Shown piece after piece: positions 16,138 through 24,985 of a stretch of 64,000 nt of DNA (position 1 is its first letter; each line of letters opens with the position of its first letter). Below the pieces are notes generated by a model. The model was not told the origin of the DNA, did no database searches, and saw nothing but the letters and a program-made list of their open reading frames with translations. The position numbers were made by a program, and so were the translations under genes. Origin of the DNA: an uncultured Clostridia bacterium (GTDB taxonomy: Bacteria; Bacillota; Clostridia; HGM11514); assembly GCA_934464705.1 (NCBI GenBank), contig CAKSKB010000017.1, positions 1 through 64,000 of the forward strand, given 5' to 3'.

Positions 16138-17328
16138 TTGGAATTATTAAACGGTTTTATAGACTTTTTTAAGAATACCGCAATTGCGGATATGATTCTT
16201 AATATGAACGGAGCCGACGCGGTTAAAACGCTTATAATGATTGCGATTTCGTGTCTTCTCCTGTATCTTGCAATTGTAAAGCAGTTTGAACCGCTGCTTC
16301 TTCTGCCGATTGCTTTCGGTATGCTTCTTGCAAACATACCGCTCGGCGGCATGATGCACCCGGAATGGTATGTCGGCAGCAGCATTGATTACGGCAAGGT
16401 TCTGCATGAAGGCGGACTTCTGGATATACTTTACCTCGGCGTTAAGCTCGGTGTGTATCCTCCGCTTATTTTCCTCGGTATCGGCGCAATGACCGACTTT
16501 GGTCCTCTGATTGCCAACCCGAAGGGGATTTTGCTCGGCGCAGCTGCACAGCTTGGTGTGTTTATCACATTCCTCGGTGCAATATTTCTCGGTTTCAACA
16601 TGCTTGAAGCCTGCGCTATAGGTATCATCGGCGGTGCTGACGGTCCTACGGCAATTTTCGTTACCAAAACACTTGCGCCGCACCTTTTGCCGGCTATCGC
16701 TATTGCTGCATACTCGTATATGGCGCTCGTGCCTATCATTCAGCCTCCTATCATGAAGGCGCTCACAACTAAAAAAGAACGCATGATTGTTATGGAACAG
16801 TTAAGACCGGTAAGCCAGAAAGAAAAAATTCTTTTCCCGATTGTGGTTTCCATTGTCGTTCTTCTTCTTGTTCCTGATGCGACCTCGCTTGTCGGCATGC
16901 TCATGCTCGGCAACCTCATGAAGGAAAGCGGTGTGGTTGACAGAATCAGCAAAACCGCTCAGAATGAGCTTATGAACATAATCACGATTTTCCTTGGCGT
17001 AACGGTCGGCGCAACCGCAACTGCGGATATGTTCCTTACCGCAAAAACGCTTAAAATTATCGTGCTCGGACTCTGCGCATTCTCTATCAGCACCGCCGGC
17101 GGCACTCTTTTCGGAAAGCTTATGTGCCACCTGAGCGGCGGAAAGGTAAATCCGCTTATCGGTTCTGCCGGTGTTTCGGCCGTTCCTATGGCGGCGCGTG
17201 TATCGCAGAAGGTCGGTCAGCAGGAAAATCCTTCAAACTTTCTGCTTATGCACGCTATGGGTCCGAATGTTGCCGGCGTAATCGGTTCTGCCGTTGCGGC
17301 AGGCGTGTTCCTGGCACTTTACAAATAA
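16138..17328 (+). CDS. oadB: Sodium ion-translocating decarboxylase, beta subunit (OadB/MmdB)
   Basis: This 396-residue polytopic membrane protein contains the strongly conserved ion-pathway motif [13 protein letters not shown], whose Asp is essential in Klebsiella OadB, and [14 protein letters not shown]. It decarboxylates carboxybiotin and couples this to export of sodium ions. The start is TTG at 16138, preceded by AAGGAGG with 7-nt spacing. The C-terminal half includes [15 protein letters not shown]. It belongs with the mmdA, OadG-like and BCCP genes upstream and OadA downstream, and would give an anaerobe a Na+ gradient from decarboxylation. Confidence 0.93.
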   Translation: MELLNGFIDFFKNTAIADMILNMNGADAVKTLIMIAISCLLLYLAIVKQFEPLLLLPIAFGMLLANIPLGGMMHPEWYVGSSIDYGKVLHEGGLLDILYLGVKLGVYPPLIFLGIGAMTDFGPLIANPKGILLGAAAQLGVFITFLGAIFLGFNMLEACAIGIIGGADGPTAIFVTKTLAPHLLPAIAIAAYSYMALVPIIQPPIMKALTTKKERMIVMEQLRPVSQKEKILFPIVVSIVVLLLVPDATSLVGMLMLGNLMKESGVVDRISKTAQNELMNIITIFLGVTVGATATADMFLTAKTLKIIVLGLCAFSISTAGGTLFGKLMCHLSGGKVNPLIGSAGVSAVPMAARVSQKVGQQENPSNFLLMHAMGPNVAGVIGSAVAAGVFLALYK

Positions 17329-17348
17329 AATTTGGGAGGTAAACTATT

Positions 17349-18746
17349 ATGGCTAAGGTCGGTATTACCGAAACTATATTAAGAGACGCTCATCAGTCTC
17401 AGATTGCTACAAGAATGACAACCGAAGAAATGCTTCCTATCGTTGAAAAACTGGATAAGGTAGGCTACCATTCTCTTGAAGCGTGGGGCGGCGCAACCTT
17501 TGACGCCTGCCTGAGATTTCTCAACGAAGACCCCTGGGAAAGACTCAGAAAAATCAAAGCTATTGCCAAAAACACAAAGCTTCAAATGCTTTTCAGAGGT
17601 CAGAATATTCTCGGTTACAGGCATTATTCCGATGATGTTGTTCAGTATTTTGTTCAGAAGTCAATTGCCAACGGTATTGACATTCTCAGAATTTTCGATG
17701 CTCTTAACGATGTAAGAAACCTCAAATGCGCAATCGACGCCTGCAAAAAAGAAGGCGGCCATGTGCAGGCGGCTCTTTCTTATACTATAAGTCCCGTGCA
17801 CAATAACGAGTATTTTGCAAAACTTGCAAAAGAACTCGAAAACATGGGCGCAGATTCAATCTGCATAAAAGACATGGCCGGTCTTTTGCTTCCGTATGAG
17901 GCATATGACCTTGTAAAGAAGCTTAAATCCACCGTTAAGATTCCGATTCAGCTTCACACGCACTATACAAGCGGCGTCGCTTCGATGACATATCTTAAAG
18001 CGATTGAAGCCGGTGTTGATGTGGTCGATACTGCAATTTCGGCTCTCGCTATGGGTACATCTCAGCCCGCAACCGAACCTTTGGTTGCAGCGCTCGCCGG
18101 AACTCCTTATGATACGGGTATCAAACTCGAAAGCTTTAACGGTATTACTGATTACTTCAAGGATTTGCGTGAAAAGTACCTCGCTTCCGGTCTTCTTGAC
18201 CCCAAGGTTCTCGGCGTTAATGTAAATACGCTTCGCTATCAGGTTCCCGGCGGAATGCTTTCAAACCTTATTTCGCAGCTTAAAGAACAGGGCAAAGCAG
18301 AAAAACTTGATGAGGTTCTTGAAGAAGTTCCGAGGGTAAGAAAGGACGCAGGCTATCCTCCGCTTGTTACACCTACAAGCCAGATTGTCGGCACACAGGC
18401 AGTATTCAATGTCCTTTCGGGTGAAAGATATAAAATCGTGACCAAGGAATTTAAAGGTCTTATAAAGGGTGAATACGGCAAAACTCCGGTTGAGGTTTCA
18501 GACGAAATCAGAAAGAAAATTATCGGCAACGATAAGCCGATTACATGCCGTCCGGCAGATAATCTCAAACCCGAGCTTGATTCGCTCCGCAAAGAAATGA
18601 ACGAATATTTTGAGCAGGACGAAGATGTGCTCTCATATGCACTTCTTCCGCAGGTTGCAAAGAAATTCTTTGAATTCAGGCGCGCGGGTAAATACGGAAT
18701 TGACCCTAATCTTGTTAATATGAATGACAAAACCCATCCGGTTTGA
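17349..18746 (+). CDS. oadA: Oxaloacetate decarboxylase alpha / pyruvate carboxylase B (5S) carboxyltransferase, without biotin domain
   Basis: This 465-residue protein has the conserved HMGL-like TIM barrel: TILRDAHQS with metal-binding D13, SICIKDMAG with the lysine that is carbamylated (K174), and QLHTHYTSG with metal ligands H203 and H205. A helical carboxylase domain (PGGMLSNLISQLKEQG to TPTSQIVGTQAV) follows. The enzyme moves CO2 between oxaloacetate/pyruvate and biotin. OadA of Klebsiella ends in a fused biotin domain; here it stops before it, like the 5S subunit of transcarboxylase, so it must use the separate biotin carrier. It is the last gene before a terminator. Confidence 0.9.
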   Translation: MAKVGITETILRDAHQSQIATRMTTEEMLPIVEKLDKVGYHSLEAWGGATFDACLRFLNEDPWERLRKIKAIAKNTKLQMLFRGQNILGYRHYSDDVVQYFVQKSIANGIDILRIFDALNDVRNLKCAIDACKKEGGHVQAALSYTISPVHNNEYFAKLAKELENMGADSICIKDMAGLLLPYEAYDLVKKLKSTVKIPIQLHTHYTSGVASMTYLKAIEAGVDVVDTAISALAMGTSQPATEPLVAALAGTPYDTGIKLESFNGITDYFKDLREKYLASGLLDPKVLGVNVNTLRYQVPGGMLSNLISQLKEQGKAEKLDEVLEEVPRVRKDAGYPPLVTPTSQIVGTQAVFNVLSGERYKIVTKEFKGLIKGEYGKTPVEVSDEIRKKIIGNDKPITCRPADNLKPELDSLRKEMNEYFEQDEDVLSYALLPQVAKKFFEFRRAGKYGIDPNLVNMNDKTHPV

Positions 18747-18762
18747 TAAAAACAAAATAAAC

Positions 18763-18789
18763 GGGACAGGAAATACCTGTCCCAATTTT
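18763..18789 (+). terminator. Intrinsic terminator after the decarboxylase operon
   Basis: GGGACAGG (18763-18770) and CCTGTCCC (18776-18783) form a perfect 8-bp stem around a 5-nt loop; a short AATTTTCT tail follows. Confidence 0.75.
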
Positions 18790-18806
18790 CTATGTGAGGG
18801 ATTATT

Positions 18807-19667
18807 ATGAGCAATGATTTGTTGGCAGCCATTGACCGCAAATACGATTCTTTGAGCAAGGGGCAAAAACATATCGCAGATTTCATTTTAAACCGATATG
18901 ACAAAGCGGCATATATTACGGCTGCAAAGCTTGGCTCACTTGTGGGAGTCAGTGAATCAACGGTTGTCAGATTTGCGTCCGAGCTTGGATTTGACGGCTT
19001 TCCGGGCTTTCAGGCTGCACTGAGAGATTTAATAAAAACAAAGCTTACCGCAGTGCAGAGAATGGAAATCGCTTCCGACAGAACCGATGAACACCACATT
19101 CTCGAAGCTGTTTTGCAGTCGGATATGGAAAACCTCAAAAACACTCTTGAAGCGTCGGACAGCGATGTTTTTCAAAATGCCGTACAGGCTATCTTGGGTG
19201 CACGAAAAATTTATATTCTCGGCGTAAGGAGTTCGGCGGCGCTTGCGTCATTCCTCGGCTTTTATTTTAACCTTATATTCGATAATGTCGTTTCGGTTCA
19301 CACAAACAGCGTGAGTGAAATGTTTGAACAACTGCTGAGAGTCGGTGAAAACGATGTTGTTATCGGTATAAGCTTTCCGAGGTATTCAAGGCGGACGGTT
19401 CAGGCACTTAAGTATGCAAAGGACCGCAAAAGCACCGTTATAAGCATAACGGATTCAAAAAGTTCGCCGCTTGTGCCGTATTCCGATTTTTCGCTGACGG
19501 CTGTAAGCAACATGGCGTCATTTGTGGATTCGCTCGTTGCGCCGCTCAGCCTTATCAATGCTCTGATTTTTGCTGTCGGAATGCGCAAGAAAAACGATGT
19601 TTACAACACTTTCGAAAAACTTGAGGGTATCTGGGATGAGTACGATGTCTACGAAAAAAACGAATAA
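18807..19667 (+). CDS. MurR/RpiR family transcriptional regulator
   Basis: This 286-residue protein has an N-terminal HTH_6 domain (LSKGQKHIADFILNRY, then VGVSESTVVRFASELGFDGFPGFQ) and a C-terminal SIS domain (YILGVRSSAALASFLGF and DVVIGISFPRYSRRTVQALKYA). RpiR proteins sense sugar phosphates and regulate sugar metabolism genes. The gene follows a terminator and overlaps the next gene by 32 bp. Its target is unknown; the adjacent decarboxylase operon or the galU region are candidates only by location. Confidence 0.9.
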   Translation: MSNDLLAAIDRKYDSLSKGQKHIADFILNRYDKAAYITAAKLGSLVGVSESTVVRFASELGFDGFPGFQAALRDLIKTKLTAVQRMEIASDRTDEHHILEAVLQSDMENLKNTLEASDSDVFQNAVQAILGARKIYILGVRSSAALASFLGFYFNLIFDNVVSVHTNSVSEMFEQLLRVGENDVVIGISFPRYSRRTVQALKYAKDRKSTVISITDSKSSPLVPYSDFSLTAVSNMASFVDSLVAPLSLINALIFAVGMRKKNDVYNTFEKLEGIWDEYDVYEKNE

Positions 19668-20874
19668 ACGCTACGATACAATAATAATCGGCGGAGGACC
19701 TGCAGGGCTCGCTGCGGCATATGCTTCACTCAAAGCCGGAAAAAATACGGCTGTTATCGAACGCAATGACAGACCCGGAAAAAAGCTTCTTATAACCGGA
19801 AAGGGCAGGTGCAACATTACAAACGCTGCGGATATTTCCGATTTTATAGCAAATGTCCCGGTTAACAGTAATTTTCTTTACAGTGCTTTTTATACATTTA
19901 CGAACGATGATCTTATCAGACTTCTTAACGATAACGGGCTGGAAACAAAAGTCGAGAGAGGGCAGAGGGTTTTCCCGAAATCAGACAGGGCAGCAGATGT
20001 TTTAAAAACTCTTATGAAAATCACATCGTGTGCGGATTTTATTTACAATACCCGTGTAAAGTCGGTTCTCACCGAAGACGCTTGCGCAGTCGGGGTGAAA
20101 ACTTATGATAATTCAGAAATATATGCGGACAGAATTATTATCGCAACCGGCGGAAAATCGTACAGCGCAACCGGCTCAACCGGCGACGGTTACAGGCTCG
20201 CATCGGCGATGGGTCACACAATTATTGAGCCAAAGCCTTCGCTTGTTCCGCTTGAAACCGATGAGGTTTACGACCTTATGGGGCTCTCACTTAAAAATAT
20301 AGGCATAAAAGTCAGGAATAAAAACGGCAAAATAATATATGAAGATTTCGGAGAAATGGTTTTTACGCATTTCGGTGTATCGGGACCGGTTATTCTCAGC
20401 GCAAGCTCACACATAAGAAATGCAGATGGGCACACGCTTTCAATTGACTTAAAACCCGCTCTTTCCGAAAAACAGCTTGATGCAAGAATTCTTCGTGATT
20501 TTGAGGAATTTTCAAGGAAAAACTTTTCAAACTCGCTTGATGAACTTCTGCCGAAAAAGCTTATCCCGGTCGTGGTTGAACTTTCCGGAATACCCCCGGA
20601 AACCAAAATTCATCAGATCACAAAGGCGCAAAGGCAGGCTCTTTTGGATGTAATAAAGAATTTTACACTGCACATCAAAGGCATGCGTCCGATAGATGAG
20701 GCAATTATAACCTCAGGCGGTGTGAAAGTCAGCGAAATTAATCCTTCAACCATGGAATCAAAACTTGTTAAAAATCTCTATTTTGCGGGCGAGGTTATCG
20801 ATGTTGACGCATATACCGGCGGATTCAACCTGCAAATAGCTTTTTCTACGGGATTTTTGGCCGGAAATTCATAA
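19636..20874 (+). CDS. BaiN/HI0933 family FAD-dependent oxidoreductase
   Basis: This 412-residue flavoprotein starts with the FAD-binding Rossmann motif TIIIGGGPAGLAAAYASLKAG and the family signature KLLITGKGRCNITNA, and ends with YTGGFNLQIAFSTGFLAG. Members are usually annotated as NAD(P)/FAD-dependent oxidoreductases; the name BaiN comes from a proposed role in bile acid reduction, which should not be assumed here. The ATG at 19636 is preferred because GAGGG lies 9 nt upstream, while a second ATG at 19645 is too far. It overlaps the RpiR gene in another frame. Confidence 0.85.
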   Translation: MSTMSTKKTNKRYDTIIIGGGPAGLAAAYASLKAGKNTAVIERNDRPGKKLLITGKGRCNITNAADISDFIANVPVNSNFLYSAFYTFTNDDLIRLLNDNGLETKVERGQRVFPKSDRAADVLKTLMKITSCADFIYNTRVKSVLTEDACAVGVKTYDNSEIYADRIIIATGGKSYSATGSTGDGYRLASAMGHTIIEPKPSLVPLETDEVYDLMGLSLKNIGIKVRNKNGKIIYEDFGEMVFTHFGVSGPVILSASSHIRNADGHTLSIDLKPALSEKQLDARILRDFEEFSRKNFSNSLDELLPKKLIPVVVELSGIPPETKIHQITKAQRQALLDVIKNFTLHIKGMRPIDEAIITSGGVKVSEINPSTMESKLVKNLYFAGEVIDVDAYTGGFNLQIAFSTGFLAGNS

Positions 20875-20881
20875 AATGCTA

Positions 20882-20910
20882 TTGATTTGCAGCGCAATTT
20901 AATGTATAAT
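20882..20910 (+). promoter_or_regulatory. Promoter for galU
   Basis: TTGATT at 20882-20887 and TATAAT at 20905-20910 are 17 bp apart and lie 30 bp before the galU start. Confidence 0.75.
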
Positions 20911-20939
20911 TGTATTATAAACTTTAGGAGGACTTAATT

Positions 20940-21803
20940 ATGAAGGTAAAAAAAGCGGTAATACCGGCAGCAGGGCTCGGAACCAGATTTCTGCCGGCAA
21001 CAAAGGCTGAACCGAAGGAAATGCTTCCGATTGTCGATAAACCGACAATTCAGTATATCGTGGAGGAAGCGATAGCGTCCGGTATCGAAGATATTATTAT
21101 TATAACCGGAAGAAGCAAACGCGCAATTGAGGACCATTTTGATAAGTCATATGAGCTTGAAGCCGAACTTGAAAAACACCATAAGGACGAACTTTTGAAG
21201 CTTACACGCGACATTTCAAACATGGCAAATATATATTATATAAGGCAAAAGGAGCCTCTCGGACTCGGGCACGCTATCCTCTGCGCCAAAACATTTGTCC
21301 GCAATGAACCGTTTGCGGTTATGCTCGGCGATGATGTGGTTGACGCAAAAACGCCTTGCCTTAAGCAGCTTATGGAGGTCTATGACGAGTACGGCTCGAC
21401 TGTTCTCGGCGTTCAGCAGGTTCCCGAAAGCGACACGCACATGTACGGTATTGTTGACGGCACGGAGATTTCCGACAGGGTATACGATGTTAAGAATCTT
21501 GTGGAAAAACCGGCAAAGGGCACTGCACCCTCAAATGTCGCAATTCTCGGAAGATATGTTATAAATCCCGATATTTTCGGATACCTCGAAACACAGACCC
21601 CGGGTGCCGGCGGCGAAATTCAGCTTACCGATGCCCTCAAACGCCAGATGCTTAACGAAAAAATGTATGCCTATAACTTTGAAGGCAGACGATACGATGT
21701 CGGCAACAAGCTTGGTTTTCTCGAAGCAACGGTTGAATTTGCCCTTAAAAGAGATGATCTTAAAGATGACTTTTTGGCTTATCTAAAAACCCTCGGCATT
21801 TAG
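20940..21803 (+). CDS. galU: UTP-glucose-1-phosphate uridylyltransferase (GalU)
   Basis: This 287-residue nucleotidyltransferase has the pyrophosphorylase signature [24 protein letters not shown], near residue 8, followed by the sugar-binding YGIVDGT and VEKPAKG segments. It makes UDP-glucose for cell-envelope polysaccharide and glycolipid synthesis. Length is typical. It has its own promoter and an AGGAGG site. The AI-2E type transporter follows after 11 bp. Confidence 0.93.
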   Translation: MKVKKAVIPAAGLGTRFLPATKAEPKEMLPIVDKPTIQYIVEEAIASGIEDIIIITGRSKRAIEDHFDKSYELEAELEKHHKDELLKLTRDISNMANIYYIRQKEPLGLGHAILCAKTFVRNEPFAVMLGDDVVDAKTPCLKQLMEVYDEYGSTVLGVQQVPESDTHMYGIVDGTEISDRVYDVKNLVEKPAKGTAPSNVAILGRYVINPDIFGYLETQTPGAGGEIQLTDALKRQMLNEKMYAYNFEGRRYDVGNKLGFLEATVEFALKRDDLKDDFLAYLKTLGI

Positions 21804-21814
21804 GATGTGATTTT

Positions 21815-23008
21815 GTGAAAATAAACTGGAACAACAAATATCTTACAATTTCCGTTTATACCCTCATTGTTGTCGCACTCAGCATAGTTATATTTAAGTT
21901 TTTACAGGGATTCACGGATTACAGCGCTATACTGGATTCTTTCGGCGCAATTATCAAGCCGATTATATACGGTATAGTTCTGGCTTATATTCTTTCTCCG
22001 ATAGAAAAAATATTTGAATATAAAGTTCTGCCAAAGATTTTCAAAAAAGGCAAGCCGAAATTTCTGCGCTATGCCGCAATAGGCATTGCTTACCTTCTGT
22101 TTGTAATCGCTTTCGCGCTTGTACTGTATATTGCCATTCCTCAGCTGCTCGAAAGCATAAACAAAATTATTGTTTCAATTCCTATGTACATCGTTAATGT
22201 ACAGAACTGGTTCAACTCGCTCATGCAGACAAAAACAGGCAAGCTCATTGCAAGCAATGTGGATTTGTCCGGAGTAAATTTTGAAACGATATTTACAAAT
22301 TTGCAGGATATGCTCAGTTCATCGCTTATTGCGGTTAAGAGCACGTTGTCGGCATTTATTTCGGTACTGTTTAATCTGATTGTCGGCATTGCAATTTCGG
22401 TTTATCTTCTTGTTGACCGCGAAACTTACTTCAGGCAGATAAAAAAACTGCTGTACGCTTTCGGCAACAAAAATAAAGTTACCGATTTCTGCGAGGATTG
22501 CAGAACAACAAAAGAACTTTTCAACAGCTTTATGTACGGCAAGCTTGTAGAATGTTTTATAGTTGGCGTTGCGTGTTACATAGGCGTTGCGATAATGGGC
22601 GTTAACAATGCGCTGCTGATAAGTGTTATTGTGGGGGTTACGAATTTCATACCGTATTTCGGACCTATCATCGGTGCTATACCGGGTGTTGTGCTTATTT
22701 TCTTTGACGGTAAAAACGGCACAAACCCGACCATGACTCTCGTTTTCATAATATTTATTCTTGTCCTTCAGCAGCTTGACGGCAATGTTCTGGGGCCGAG
22801 AATCCAGGGAAAAAGCGTAGGAATATCATCATTCTGGGTGCTTATTTCAGTCGTTGTTTTCGGAGAATTTTTCGGAGTATGGGGTATGCTGCTTTCGGCG
22901 CCCGTATTTGCTGTCATAATGTCCGTATTCAGGGCGAGCGTCAACAAAAGGCTTGAACGAAAAAACATTGATAAATCTTTAAATATACCGGAAGAAAAGA
23001 CGGAATAA
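21815..23008 (+). CDS. AI-2E family (TqsA/YdiK/PerM-like) transporter
   Basis: This 397-residue protein has several hydrophobic helices and the family hallmark near the C-terminal half: GVTNFIPYFGPIIGAIPG, followed by LVLQQLDGNVLGPRIQGKSVG. Members export autoinducer-2 or act as sodium/proton antiporters or permeases; the substrate here is unknown. The start is GTG at 21815 after AGGATGTGA. It is co-directional with galU. A hairpin with no U-tract follows the stop. Confidence 0.85.
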   Translation: MKINWNNKYLTISVYTLIVVALSIVIFKFLQGFTDYSAILDSFGAIIKPIIYGIVLAYILSPIEKIFEYKVLPKIFKKGKPKFLRYAAIGIAYLLFVIAFALVLYIAIPQLLESINKIIVSIPMYIVNVQNWFNSLMQTKTGKLIASNVDLSGVNFETIFTNLQDMLSSSLIAVKSTLSAFISVLFNLIVGIAISVYLLVDRETYFRQIKKLLYAFGNKNKVTDFCEDCRTTKELFNSFMYGKLVECFIVGVACYIGVAIMGVNNALLISVIVGVTNFIPYFGPIIGAIPGVVLIFFDGKNGTNPTMTLVFIIFILVLQQLDGNVLGPRIQGKSVGISSFWVLISVVVFGEFFGVWGMLLSAPVFAVIMSVFRASVNKRLERKNIDKSLNIPEEKTE

Positions 23009-23012
23009 CACT

Positions 23013-23049
23013 TGAAATCACCTCATAAAGTAGTTTTGGGGTGATTTCA
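23013..23049 (+). promoter_or_regulatory. Inverted repeat spanning the ribosome binding site of the next gene
   Basis: TGAAATCACC (23013-23022) and GGTGATTTCA (23040-23049) form a perfect 10-bp stem with a 17-nt loop. The right arm contains most of the GGGGTG ribosome binding site and ends right before the GTG at 23050. No T-run follows, so it does not look like a terminator. It could mask translation initiation or be a protein-binding site. Confidence 0.5.
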
Positions 23050-23643
23050 GTGCGTTTAACGAACGGCAATATTTCGGCTGAATGTTTAATTGACGGTAAA
23101 AATATCGATATTTGCATATCGGGATGCAAAAAACCTTTGCGGATATATGCGCTCGGTGATACTTTGTTTTACGGCGGAATTGCCGAACCCTGCGGCGAAA
23201 ACCAAAGCCGGCTTTCGTTCATTCCGCCTTTTAAGCCTTCTGCGGTTATCGTATCCGAAGGGCGGATAGAAGATGAACACAACGAAATTTTTCGTTTTGT
23301 TTTTGGCGGAATTACTTATTCTTTGGTGACGGAGTTTCCGAAAATTTTCGCTAATGATTTTGAAAAAGAATTATTTTCGCAGGATTCGCTTAAGGCATGT
23401 TTTGATTTCTACGGACATTTTTTTGTATTTTCAAAAAGTCAAATAACATATTATGCGTTTCCGTCAGACTTTTTCACGCATCCGCTTCTGCAGTTTCTGC
23501 CGTATTCGTTCTGGTATGATATTGATATCTGCGGCAAACACCGAGGATATTATTTTATCGGTTGCGGCGATGCGCCGATATTTTCGGATTTTAATTCCGT
23601 ATCTGAGCTTCTCCGGAATAAAACCGCTTTTGATGAGCCATAA
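23050..23643 (+). CDS. Hypothetical protein, unrecognised
   Basis: I do not recognise this 197-residue protein. It lacks a signal peptide and clear membrane segments, is rich in aromatic residues (SFWYDIDICGKHRGYYFIG) and is predicted mainly beta-stranded by eye. GTG at 23050 is chosen because GGGGTG lies 6-7 bases upstream; a GTG at 23041 overlaps that site. The coding quality looks like its neighbours, and the gene fits the gap between the AI-2E transporter and the next membrane protein. Confidence 0.6.
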   Translation: MRLTNGNISAECLIDGKNIDICISGCKKPLRIYALGDTLFYGGIAEPCGENQSRLSFIPPFKPSAVIVSEGRIEDEHNEIFRFVFGGITYSLVTEFPKIFANDFEKELFSQDSLKACFDFYGHFFVFSKSQITYYAFPSDFFTHPLLQFLPYSFWYDIDICGKHRGYYFIGCGDAPIFSDFNSVSELLRNKTAFDEP

Positions 23644-23677
23644 TAATTACATTAAATTTTAAGGTCTGTTTATAATT

Positions 23678-24052
23678 ATGAATGAATTTATTGTATTTAT
23701 TATAGGTTCGCTCGGCTACACCGTTATAGAAATGCTCTGGAGAGGCTATACCCACTGGACAATGGGCTTAGCCGGCGGAATATGTTTTCTTCTTATTTAT
23801 AATGTTAATCTTCGGGTGTCCTCAGGGCTTTTGATGAAGTGCTTTCTCTCATCGCTTTGCATAACTGCCGTCGAGTTTGTTTTCGGCGTCTTTTTTAACA
23901 TGATTTTAGGGCTTGATATATGGGATTATTCCGCCCTGCCGCTTAATCTTTTCGGGCAGATTTGCCTATTGTATTCGGTTATGTGGTTCTTTTTGAGTAT
24001 TCCTCTTATCAAGCTTTGTGATATACTTAAAATTACATTGGAAGAGGTATGA
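23678..24052 (+). CDS. Small membrane protein, CmpB-type 'putative ABC transporter' (PF06541-like)
   Basis: This 124-residue protein has four hydrophobic segments. Its C-terminal part, LGLDIWDYSALPLNLFGQICLLYSVMW, is like the WDYS-x-PxNxxGQICxxYSxxW pattern of the PF06541 family, common in Clostridia. The family name suggests an ABC transporter link that has little support; no ATPase gene lies beside it. The EamA gene starts 5 bp after its end. Confidence 0.7.
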   Translation: MNEFIVFIIGSLGYTVIEMLWRGYTHWTMGLAGGICFLLIYNVNLRVSSGLLMKCFLSSLCITAVEFVFGVFFNMILGLDIWDYSALPLNLFGQICLLYSVMWFFLSIPLIKLCDILKITLEEV

Positions 24053-24057
24053 TTTAA

Positions 24058-24948
24058 TTGAAAAACACATTGGCGATTTTAACTGCCGGTACTCTTTGGG
24101 GTACCATGGGCATTTTTGTTAGGGTCTTGACAGGGTTTGGACTGTCATCTCTCCAGATTTCCGCCGTCAGGCTTGTTTCGGCAAGTCTGATTCTTATAAT
24201 TATTTCCGCATTTTCAGGCGGTTCGGAAAACTACAAAATCAAGCGCCGCGACATCTTATGGTTCCTGATGAACGGTATTTTCAGTATTACAGGTCTTACA
24301 ATCTGCTATTTTAATTCCATAAAAATGTCATCTCTTTGTACCGCCGCAATACTTTTATATACAGCGCCCGTATTTGTTATGATTATGTCCTATTTTATAT
24401 TCAGGGAAAAAATAACTTCTATGAAACTTATGGCGCTTGTTTGTGCTCTGCTCGGCTGCGCTTTTGTCACGGGATTCGGCGGAAAAATTTCTGCCGCCGG
24501 GGTTGCGTGGGGAATCGGTTCGGGAATATGCTATGCGCTTTACAGTATTTTCGGGACAATACTTCTCAAAAAATACAAAACTTTTCAGGTAACGCTCATT
24601 TCATTTATTGCCGCAGCAATTGCAATTCTTCCGTTTTCGGATATCGGCGGTATTGCCGCAGCTTTCGAAAACGCGGAAAACAAGCCGCTTTTCGCTCTGC
24701 TTTGCGTACTCATAGGACTTGTGACCGCCGTGCTGCCGTACATGCTTTTTACATATGGCCTTAACGGTACTATTCCGGGCAAAGCATCAATAATGGCTTC
24801 CGTCGAACCGGTAGTGGCTACGGTTATAGGTATTCTGTTTTTTTCTGAGCCGTTCGGAGCAAATTCGTTTATCGGTGTAATCCTTGTAATTCTTGCGGTT
24901 ATGCTTGTCAATAATTTCGGAAAAAGCGTTGACAAAAAGGACATTTAA
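24058..24948 (+). CDS. EamA/DMT superfamily transporter
   Basis: This 296-residue protein has ten hydrophobic segments in two EamA repeats: the first opens with LAILTAGTLWGTMGIFVR, the second with AAGVAWGIGSGICYALYSIFG. The end of repeat two, ASIMASVEPVVATVIGILFFSEPFG, is the canonical EamA segment. It is probably a metabolite exporter or permease of the inner membrane; the substrate cannot be read from the sequence. It uses TTG at 24058 with AGAGG upstream. A strong promoter for the next gene lies in its last codons. Confidence 0.85.
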   Translation: MKNTLAILTAGTLWGTMGIFVRVLTGFGLSSLQISAVRLVSASLILIIISAFSGGSENYKIKRRDILWFLMNGIFSITGLTICYFNSIKMSSLCTAAILLYTAPVFVMIMSYFIFREKITSMKLMALVCALLGCAFVTGFGGKISAAGVAWGIGSGICYALYSIFGTILLKKYKTFQVTLISFIAAAIAILPFSDIGGIAAAFENAENKPLFALLCVLIGLVTAVLPYMLFTYGLNGTIPGKASIMASVEPVVATVIGILFFSEPFGANSFIGVILVILAVMLVNNFGKSVDKKDI

Positions 24949-24958
24949 ATGTTATAAT
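24929..24958 (+). promoter_or_regulatory. Strong promoter for the beta-helix gene
   Basis: TTGACA (24929-24934) and TATAAT (24953-24958), both consensus, are 18 bp apart and overlap the 3' end of the EamA gene. Confidence 0.8.
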
Positions 24959-24985
24959 ATCAAAAAAATGAAGGAGATATAACTT

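Noticed and set aside
23013..23049. Terminator of the AI-2E transporter gene
   Set aside because: The hairpin is not followed by a T-run and instead overlaps the ribosome binding site of the next gene.
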